Assembly: GCA_900551185.1 (NCBI GenBank) | Contig: URVF01000116.1 | Coordinates: 1-5,286 of the forward strand | Source of the DNA: an uncultured Collinsella sp. | GTDB taxonomy: Bacteria > Actinomycetota > Coriobacteriia > Coriobacteriales > Coriobacteriaceae | Direction: 5' to 3' | Length of the DNA stretch: 5,286 nucleotides | Shown: positions 1-5,286 of the stretch, piece after piece | Position numbering within the stretch: the stretch's first letter is position 1 | How the letters are laid out: the number at the start of each line of letters is the position of its first letter | Program-made: the position numbers and the translations under genes | Notes under the pieces: generated by a model | Databases searched by the model: none | Seen by the model: only the letters and a program-made list of their open reading frames with translations | What the model was told of the DNA's origin: nothing

Positions 1-48
1 CGAGATCATGCCTAGTCTCGTGGGCTCGGAGATGTGTATAAGAGACAG
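1..48. other. Nextera sequencing adapter with i7 index (artefact)
   Basis: This is not genomic DNA. Positions 30-48 are the 19-bp Tn5 mosaic end used in Nextera transposomes (AGATGTGTATAAGAGACAG). Positions 15-29 are the Nextera read-2 tail (GTCTCGTGGGCTCGG). Positions 7-14 (CATGCCTA) fit an 8-nt i7 index, and 1-6 (CGAGAT) match the adjoining end of the P7 sequence. Genomic sequence starts at about 49. Reading into the adapter adds a false C-terminus ending SPSPRD to the permease on the minus strand. Confidence 0.98.
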
Positions 49-662
49 CCGATGAGCTCCGCCGCCACGCCGGCCTTCCAGCTCATGCCGATCACGGCAC
101 GCGCACACGAAAGCACAAACGGCAGGACCTCGCGCCAGGTATGGGCGCAAAACAGACGCCAACCCTGCACGCCATGCAGACGAAACATCTGCTCCAGCGG
201 CTGATCAACCTGTGCCAAGCCCTCGACCAGCGAAAAATACACTCCCGGCAGCGCCATCAAAAAGACCGCCGCAATGCTTACGCGCGCCGACCCCAGCCAA
301 ATGAGCAGCAGGACCACCACGCAGGCAACCGGCGTCGCCTTAACAAACGAAAGCGCCGGAGCCACCAAGCGGGCAAACGCCCGCGAGCGCGACGAAATTC
401 CGGCCAGCAAACCACCGCACACCGCGGCAAGCGCCAAACCGCCTAGAATCCGCGCACCCGAGCCCGCCAGAATCGCCCACGTGCCGGCATCGCATACCAG
501 CCGCAGCAACGCCACCACAACAGCACCCGGACCCGGCAAAATCAGCGGCTGTGCCACCAGCGCCGCCACGAAGACCCACACGGCAAGCCAAAAGGCGGCA
601 ACGGCACCTGCTGCCGCCACCGCCTTCATACGCTCTATCATTTGTCGAGCAAACGCACGCAC
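49..662 (-). CDS. ABC transporter permease, NitT/TauT (SsuC/TauC-like) type, 3'-truncated
   Basis: About 204 native residues are present; the C-terminus is cut by the contig end. The protein should be the membrane channel subunit that works with the preceding lipoprotein and an ATPase not seen here. Hydrophobic spans are visible at about residues 14-40, 62-90, 100-123 and 128-148, with a further one starting near 180. The LPGPGAV motif (42-48) after the first span is typical of SsuC/TauC permeases. The cytoplasmic EAA-type loop that contacts the ATPase falls at about 150-181 (LHGVQGWRLF then WREVLPF), followed by GMSWKAGVAAEL, also family-typical. The GTG start at 662 is supported by GGAG with 6-nt spacing; the ATG at 641 has no such site. 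The gap from the upstream stop is 3 nt. Codons after ATC at 51-53 run into adapter, so the apparent stop at 12-14 is artificial. Confidence 0.9.
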
Positions 663-665
663 GGG

Positions 666-1721
666 TTACTCCATGTAGTAGAAATCATCAGCCGGGAGCT
701 TGCTGCCCACGGCGCTCGCGTCCGCATCGGCCAGCACCTTCAGGTACCCACCGAGCGCGGCCTTCATATCCTTCCCTGTCTGGCAGACAAGCATGCACCC
801 GGGAATCGCCTTTTCGGCAATCGTGGCGTTATCCACGATGCCCGCATCGACCACGGCCTGCGCCCAGTCCGCCGGCGCCGCGTTCACGGCCTCAACGCTC
901 GCAACATGGCAGCTCAGGAATTCCGCCACGGCCTCGGGATGCTCCTCGGCAAAGGCACGGCGCACCACGGTCACACCCGTCAGCAAGCGCGAGCCCGTGT
1001 CTCCTGCCAGCTCGTCCCACACATCGGTCAGGCTCACCGGTGCCGACAGCTTGCCCTCGCTCTTGGCGATGGCCGCCGTCTTGAACGGCTCGGGTAGCAC
1101 GCCCACGGCAGTCGGGTCGGCAAGCAGAGCCGAGAGCACCTCGGTAGGCTCGCTCTTAAACTCGAGCGCCACCTGACCGGCCAAGCCCGCGCGCTCCAGC
1201 AGGTAGTTCATGACGTACTCCGGCGTGGTGCCCTTGCCCGTCATATAGACGGTATGGCCCGCCAGATCGCCAAACGAGGCCACACTCGCGTCGCCCGTCA
1301 CCACGTTCAGCACGCCCAGCGTGTTGATGTCGACGACCTGCACCGCGCCCTCGGTCTTGTTGTAGAGCACGCTCGCCACGTTGGCGGGCACCAGGGCGAT
1401 ATCGATATCGCCCTGAATGACCTTGGGCACAATCTCGTCGGCGGCAGTGTTGATCGCAAAGTCGAACTCATTGTCCGTCTCGCCATCGGCTGCCTGGTCC
1501 ATAAACTGCACCAGACCGATCGACGTCGGACCCTTGAGCGAGGCGACGTGCACCTCGACCGGCTCTGCGGCAGCACCGGCGCCGTCCGTGGCAACCGAGC
1601 CCGCGGCGGACCCGGCACCGGCAGCCCCGCCGCCACAGCCCGCGAGCGCAAGTGACAGGGCGCCCGCGGCGAACGCCGAGGCAAACCCCCGGCGCGACAT
1701 CTCAACATCAAACGCGCGCAT
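666..1721 (-). CDS. ABC transporter substrate-binding lipoprotein, NitT/TauT (SsuA/NrtA-like) type
   Basis: The 351-residue protein is predicted to capture a small solute outside the membrane and deliver it to the adjacent permease. The N-terminus has SRRGF at residues 9-13, a hydrophobic stretch, and lipobox LAGC with Cys29 as the lipidation site. A Gly/Ala/Ser-rich linker runs to about residue 53. The binding domain then starts (VEVHVASLKGPTSIGL) and continues with the family's characteristic GDIDIALVPANVASVLY (104-120), VLPEPF (208-213) and a C-terminal LPADDFYY (342-349). These features fit the NrtA/SsuA/TauA/ThiY superfamily; they do not identify the ligand, which could be an anion, sulfonate, bicarbonate or a pyrimidine precursor. 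The ATG at 1721 is chosen because GAGGGG lies 11 nt upstream. A GTG at 1730 sits only 2 nt from that site, and the ATG at 1700 has none. The start lies 2 nt after the hydA stop, which implies co-transcription with the hydrogenase. Confidence 0.88.
   Translation of the reverse strand: MRAFDVEMSRRGFASAFAAGALSLALAGCGGGAAGAGSAAGSVATDGAGAAAEPVEVHVASLKGPTSIGLVQFMDQAADGETDNEFDFAINTAADEIVPKVIQGDIDIALVPANVASVLYNKTEGAVQVVDINTLGVLNVVTGDASVASFGDLAGHTVYMTGKGTTPEYVMNYLLERAGLAGQVALEFKSEPTEVLSALLADPTAVGVLPEPFKTAAIAKSEGKLSAPVSLTDVWDELAGDTGSRLLTGVTVVRRAFAEEHPEAVAEFLSCHVASVEAVNAAPADWAQAVVDAGIVDNATIAEKAIPGCMLVCQTGKDMKAALGGYLKVLADADASAVGSKLPADDFYYME
669..672 (-). promoter_or_regulatory. Ribosome binding site for the permease
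   Basis: The minus strand reads GGAG, 6 nt before the GTG at 660-662. It spans the last codons of the substrate-binding gene, directly before its TAA stop (666-668). It decides in favour of the GTG start over the internal ATG at 641. Confidence 0.65.
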
Positions 1722-1723
1722 CG

Positions 1724-3535
1724 CTAGCACGTCCCCTCGTTAGGCATCGTCCATGCGTGATGGTCGGTATGCAGCAGCTCCTCGGCCAGTGGCGAGAGCG
1801 GCTCGCCTAAGAACTCGCGGTAGCACGCCTGGACATCGGGATTCTCGTGCGAGAAGCGAATCTCGGCGTTCGCATCCAGGCCCCACAGCACCTGGCCGCG
1901 CTCGGCTGCCAGCTCGCAGCCGTCGTGGATGGGCTGACCGCCGCCACCGACGCAGCCGCCCGGGCATGCCATAACTTCGACGAAGTCATAGCTCACACGA
2001 CCGTCGCGAATCGCGTCGAGCAGGCGGGCGGCGTTGCCCAGCCCGTGCGCCACGGCGACGCGCACCTTGGTGCCATCGATATCGGCAACGGCTTCCTTCC
2101 AGCCATCCAGGCCACGCGCGTCGGTAAAGAAGTCCGCATCGGGGTTCTTGTCCGTCATCAGGTAATAGGTCGAGCGCACGGCGGCCTCCATCACGCCGCC
2201 CGTGGCGCCAAAGATCACGCCCGCGCCCGTGCCAAAGCCCAGCGGCGTATCGAGCGGCTCCTCGACCAGCGTGTCAACGCTCACGTGGCTCGCGCGGATC
2301 ATACGCACCATCTCGCGCACCGTCAGCGCAACGTCCACGTCGGGCGCGCCGCCCTCGCCCATCATGCTCGGCAGCGCACACTCGGCCTTCTTGGCCGTGC
2401 ACGGCATCACGGACACCACAAACAGGCGCTCGGGCTCCACGCCCAGCACCTTGGCGTAGTAGGTCTTGGCAATAGCGCCGAACATCTGCTGCGGCGACTT
2501 GGACGTGGACAGGCTGTCGACAAACTCCGGATAGCGCGCCTTCACAAAGCGCACCCAGCCCGGGCAGCAGCTCGTAAACATGGGCCAGCCGCGGCTATCG
2601 CCCTCACCCTTGACGGCGGCGCCCAGGCGCTCGAGCAGCTCGGAGCCCTCCTCCATAATGGTGAGGTCGGCCGAGAAATCGGTATCGAACACGTACTCAA
2701 AGCCCACGCGGCGCAGTGCGCAAGCCAGGCGCTCAACGGTAGCCTCCTCGCGCGGAATACCGAGCTCCTCGCCCCAGGCGCTACGCACGGCCGGCGCAAT
2801 CTGCACCAGCACGATCTTGTCGGGATTAGCGAGCGCGTCAAACACGGTCTCGGTGTCGTCGCGCTCGCGCAGCGCGCCCGTCGGGCAATGCGTGATGCAC
2901 TGGCCGCACGCGACGCAATCGGTCTTGCCGATCGGCACGCGCCCGCGGGTGCCCACGGCGGTATGCGTGGCGCGGTTGGTCAGGTCCCAGATCCCTAGGC
3001 CCTGCATGCTCTCGCACACCTTGATGCAGCGCATGCATTTAATGCACTTGTCGTTTTCGCGGATGATGGGAAAATCGAAATCCCAGCCCTCGCCCGCCAA
3101 ATGCCTTTGATACGGCAGATAGAAAATGCCCAGGTCGTTGGCGATGGTCTGCAGGTTGCAGTTGCCGCTGCGCACGCAGCTCGTGCACTGCGAATCGTGC
3201 TGGGACAGCAGCAGCTGCACGTTGGTGCGACGCGCCTCGCGGGCCTTGGGGCTGTTGGTGTGGACCACCATGCCGTCGAGCACGTAGTTGTTGCAGGCGG
3301 CAACCAGCTGATCGCAGCCCTCGACCTCGACCACGCACACACGGCAGCCGCCGATCTCGTTTAGATCGCGCAGGTAGCACAGGGTGGGAATCTGGATGCC
3401 GACGGACTTGGCCGCGTCCAGGATCGTGGTGTGCTCGGGTACCACGACCTCGCAATTATCGATAGTGAGCTTGACCATATTGTGCGCTCCGTTTTCGGTG
3501 TTATTGCTGACGGTGGTTTTGTTGGGCTCTACCAT
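1724..3535 (-). CDS. hydA: [FeFe] hydrogenase, group A, catalytic subunit
   Basis: The 603-residue protein reversibly reduces protons to H2. Its layout matches the four-relay-cluster type of Clostridium CpI, at similar length. In 603-aa numbering: an N-terminal [2Fe-2S] ferredoxin domain (Cys53, 64, 67, 81); an HC3 domain (His113, Cys117, 120, 126); two [4Fe-4S] sites (Cys164/167/170/174 and Cys207/210/213/217); then the H-cluster domain. All three signatures are intact: TSCCPGW at 321-327, MPCTAKKAE at 377-385 and MACPGGCVGGGGQP at 522-535. The expected H-cluster ligands are Cys324, 379, 524 and 528. Cys323, Glu296, Glu299 and Ser343 align by spacing with the CpI proton-transfer residues, so it should be active. 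No signal peptide is seen, so it is probably cytoplasmic. The ATG at 3535 overlaps the upstream stop and has a strong Shine-Dalgarno site. A second ATG at 3478 begins directly at the ferredoxin domain (584 aa) and remains possible. Maturases HydEFG are not in the window. Confidence 0.97.
   Translation of the reverse strand: MVEPNKTTVSNNTENGAHNMVKLTIDNCEVVVPEHTTILDAAKSVGIQIPTLCYLRDLNEIGGCRVCVVEVEGCDQLVAACNNYVLDGMVVHTNSPKAREARRTNVQLLLSQHDSQCTSCVRSGNCNLQTIANDLGIFYLPYQRHLAGEGWDFDFPIIRENDKCIKCMRCIKVCESMQGLGIWDLTNRATHTAVGTRGRVPIGKTDCVACGQCITHCPTGALRERDDTETVFDALANPDKIVLVQIAPAVRSAWGEELGIPREEATVERLACALRRVGFEYVFDTDFSADLTIMEEGSELLERLGAAVKGEGDSRGWPMFTSCCPGWVRFVKARYPEFVDSLSTSKSPQQMFGAIAKTYYAKVLGVEPERLFVVSVMPCTAKKAECALPSMMGEGGAPDVDVALTVREMVRMIRASHVSVDTLVEEPLDTPLGFGTGAGVIFGATGGVMEAAVRSTYYLMTDKNPDADFFTDARGLDGWKEAVADIDGTKVRVAVAHGLGNAARLLDAIRDGRVSYDFVEVMACPGGCVGGGGQPIHDGCELAAERGQVLWGLDANAEIRFSHENPDVQACYREFLGEPLSPLAEELLHTDHHAWTMPNEGTC
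1733..1738 (-). promoter_or_regulatory. Ribosome binding site for the substrate-binding protein
   Basis: The minus strand reads GAGGGG within the last codons of hydA, 11 nt before the ATG at 1721. The spacing is a little long but usable, and it favours 1721 over the GTG at 1730. Confidence 0.55.
3487..3490 (-). promoter_or_regulatory. Possible alternative ribosome binding site for hydA (short start)
   Basis: The minus strand reads GGAG, 8 nt before the ATG at 3476-3478. That ATG begins MVKLTID, the first strand of the [2Fe-2S] ferredoxin domain, where many family members begin. The site is weaker than the one at 3544-3552, but it keeps the shorter 584-residue product open. Confidence 0.4.
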
Positions 3536-5233
3536 TCCAGGTTCCTCCCTCCGCGGAACGCGCCAAAGCCAAAGTGATCGCAGCGCAGGCAGCGGCTCGC
3601 CTCCTGGCGCGCCTCCTGCTCGGTGAGACCCTGCTCGACCAGATTCCAATCGTGAATACGCTCGCCGGCTTCGCGCTCGCCCAGCTCGCAGCGGCCGCAC
3701 TCATGCTTGCCCTTAAACTGGACGGTCGGCAGCTCCACGTCGAGCTTGATCTTGTGGTCGAAGCCCAGGTAGTGGTCGATGTTTGCCGACGCCACGCGGC
3801 CGGCATTGATAGCGCGGATGACGGTGGCGGGGCCGGTCTGGCAGTCGCCGCCGCTAAAGAGGCCATCGAAGTTGGGCACGGCGCCGTCCGAATCGGTGAC
3901 GATGCAGCCCCACTTGCAGGCAATGCCCATCTCCTCAAACGGCTTGGAATCGATGTCTTGGCCGATGGCGACGAACACGCGCTCGCAGGGGATGACGCGC
4001 TCGGGCGTGGCGGCGGCACGCGGAGCCGGACGACCGCGGCGGGGCTCACCGATAATCTGCGGCTGCACGCGCAGGCCGTTCACGCGACCGTCCTCGCCCC
4101 TCTCGATGGCGAGCGGGGCCGTCAGCTCCAGCACCTCGCAGCCCTCGGCCTGGGCACCGGCGATCTCGGCATCCTGGGCCGTCATATCGCAGATGCGACG
4201 GCGGTAGACGATGCTTACCTTTTCGGCACCGCAGCGCACGGCAGAGCGTGCCACGTCCATGGCAACGTTGCCGCCGCCGATGACGCACACGCGCTGGCCG
4301 CTCAGGTCGGGCAGTTCGTCGTCACCGATGGCACGCAGCATCTTGACGGCCGACTCCACGCCGGGCGCCTCTTCGCCCGGAAGGCCGAGCTTCTTATCGC
4401 TGTGGGCACCGATGGCCAGGTAGACGGCATCGAACTCGTCGCGCAGGCGGGCAAGCTCCTCGCCGTTGACGGAGTGATCGAGCTCAACGTCGATGCCGGC
4501 GCTCAAGATCCAGTCGATCTCGGCCTGCAGGCGCTCGCGCGGCAGACGATAGCTGGGAATTCCGTAGCGCAGCATGCCGCCCAGGTGGTGGCGCTGCTCA
4601 AAAATGGTCACCTTGTGGCCCATCACGGCCAGGTAGTAGGCACAGGAAAGGCCAGCCGGGCCGCCGCCGATCACGGAGACGCGCTTACCGGTGTTGTCCA
4701 CTACATGCGGCTTGTGGTCGTTGAGGTCACTGTGCTCAACGGCAAAACGCTTGAGGGCGAGGATGTTCATGGGGTCGTCGACCATGCCACGGCGGCAATG
4801 CATCTCGCAGGGATGCTCGCACACCAGGCCGCAGACGAGCGGCAGCGGGTTGTTCTTGCGGATGACCTTAACGGCATCGGCATAGCGGCCGGCCTCGACG
4901 AGCGAAATGTAACCGGGAATGTCGACGTGCGCCGGACAGCCCGAGACACACGGGACGCGGGCCTCACGATCAAAGCCGCAGGAGTGCTCGCGAATGTGAT
5001 GCTCAAAATCGTCGCGGAAGCCGCGAATGGCCGTGAGCGCCATGGCGCCGGCCTCGTAGCCGATGGCGCAATCGCTCGAAAGGTAGATGGTGCGGGCCGT
5101 GCGCTCAATCAGGTTGAGTGTGGACTCATCGGCGCGCCCTTCGAGCACATCGGCGAGCAGGTCGCTCAGCGCGCTTAGGCCCACGCGGCAGGGCGTGCAC
5201 TTGCCGCAGCTCTGGGTGGAGCACAGGTTGACG
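3529..5233 (-). CDS. NuoF/HydB C-terminal domain fused to GltD/NfnB-like FAD/NAD(P)H oxidoreductase, 5'-truncated
   Basis: About 567 native codons are present; the N-terminus is lost at the contig edge. In fragment numbering, residues 1-70 are the iron-sulfur end of a NuoF/HydB subunit, with SCGKCTPCR (Cys9, 12, 15) and a fourth ligand at Cys55 (SDCAIG). Residues 85-150 are the GltD/NfnB-type cysteine-rich domain (Cys95, 99, 134, 138, 142, 146), expected to hold [4Fe-4S] clusters. An FAD-binding VIGGGPAG follows at 187-194, an NAD(P)-binding VIGGGNVA at 317-324 with YRRR at 343-346 (the latter suggests NADPH), and the closing FAD motif SGGD at 460-463. The tail has two more CxxC pairs (512/515, 548/551). 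Its likely role is to pass electrons between NAD(P)H and the hydrogenase encoded next door, in the cytoplasm. The FMN/NADH half of NuoF must lie upstream, outside the window. The stop codon TAG at 3529-3531 overlaps the start region of hydA. A plain GltD/NfnB homologue is unlikely because of the NuoF domain in the same frame. The cofactor and partners are inference. Confidence 0.9.
3544..3552 (-). promoter_or_regulatory. Ribosome binding site for hydA (long start)
   Basis: On the minus strand this reads GGAGGGAGG, 8 nt before the ATG at 3533-3535. It lies inside the last codons of the upstream flavoprotein gene, whose TAG stop (3529-3531) falls just after that ATG. Strong pairing potential plus the overlap supports translational coupling and the 603-residue start. 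Confidence 0.75.
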
Positions 5234-5286
5234 CTGTCTCTTATACACATCTCCGAGCCCACGAGACTAGGCATGATATCGTATGC
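5234..5286. other. Nextera sequencing adapter with i7 index (artefact)
   Basis: This is the reverse complement of the left-end adapter. The mosaic end is at 5234-5252, the read-2 tail at 5253-5267, the index TAGGCATG at 5268-5275 and the start of P7 at 5276-5286. Position 5278 is A where P7 has C, the only mismatch I see, consistent with a sequencing error near a read end. Genomic sequence stops at about 5233. Translating through the adapter on the minus strand gives a false N-terminus MPSLVGSEMCIRDS on the flavoprotein gene. Confidence 0.98.

Larger units (their letters stand above)
1..5286. repeat. 48-bp terminal inverted repeat made by adapters
   Basis: Positions 1-48 and 5234-5281 are inverted copies differing at one base (5278). 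The repeat looks like the ends of a composite transposon because its inner 19 bp is the engineered Tn5 mosaic end. However, it contains the index and P7 bases of a sequencing library, and no transposase gene lies between the copies. It should be trimmed, not annotated as a mobile element. Confidence 0.95.

Noticed and set aside
1722..1730. GTG start for the substrate-binding protein at 1730
   Set aside because: The GAGGGG site would be only 2 nt away, too close for initiation; the ATG at 1721 has usable spacing.
1722..1740. Terminator or promoter between hydA and the transporter genes
   Set aside because: Only 2 nt separate stop and start, and I see no hairpin with a T-run or recognisable -35/-10 pair here.
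1847..2998. Plus-strand open frame (383 codons) opposite hydA
   Set aside because: It is antisense to the H-cluster domain of hydA, has His/Ala/Arg-rich composition and shows no motif. No matching ribosome binding site or neighbour on that strand supports it.
3536..3700. Extended N-terminus of HydA starting at 3700
   Set aside because: The extra 55 residues overlap the flavoprotein's C-terminal coding region, are Arg/Gly/Ala-rich out-of-frame sequence, and well-placed starts with ribosome binding sites exist at 3535 and 3478.
3574..5178. Long plus-strand open frame (534 codons) opposite the flavoprotein gene
   Set aside because: It is fully antisense to a gene with clear NuoF and GltD motifs. 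The translation is rich in Ala/His/Val/Leu/Asp with no recognisable domain, as expected for a shadow frame in GC-rich coding DNA.
1..5286. Composite transposon with 48-bp terminal inverted repeats
   Set aside because: The repeats consist of the Nextera mosaic end, read-2 tail, index and P7 bases, and no transposase lies between them.

Overview
The window is a GC-rich bacterial contig of about 5.2 kb. Untrimmed Illumina Nextera adapter, including an i7 index, is attached at both ends (1-48 and 5234-5286), so the real DNA is about 49-5233. Everything biological lies on the minus strand as part of one tightly packed operon. No gene is complete at the window edges, and no promoter or terminator is visible.

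Reading in the direction of transcription (right to left), the genes are: (1) a 5'-truncated flavoprotein that joins a NuoF/HydB-type C-terminal [4Fe-4S] domain to a complete GltD/NfnB-like FAD/NAD(P)H oxidoreductase (3529-5233); (2) a full-length group A [FeFe] hydrogenase catalytic subunit with [2Fe-2S], HC3 and two [4Fe-4S] electron-relay domains plus the H-cluster (1724-3535); (3) a NitT/TauT-type ABC-transporter substrate-binding lipoprotein (666-1721); (4) a matching ABC permease, cut off by the left edge (about 49-662). The junctions are an overlap of about 7 nt, a gap of 2 nt and a gap of 3 nt, each with a Shine-Dalgarno-like site inside or next to the upstream gene's end. This argues for one co-translated mRNA.

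The first two genes look like parts of a soluble, flavin-based hydrogenase linking NAD(P)H and ferredoxin to H2, probably electron bifurcating or confurcating. The NuoE-like partner and the FMN/NADH half of the NuoF domain would lie upstream, beyond 5233. The transporter ATPase would be expected beyond position 49. Why a NitT/TauT-type importer is embedded in a hydrogenase operon is the main biological question here.

Host: the GC-rich coding sequence, the anaerobic [FeFe] hydrogenase and the Gram-positive-style lipoprotein suggest an anaerobic high-GC Gram-positive, most plausibly a gut Coriobacteriia (Collinsella/Olsenella/Eggerthella relatives). This is inference from general character; no marker gene is present. 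I found no RNA genes, CRISPR arrays, genuine mobile elements or intergenic stretches longer than a few bases.
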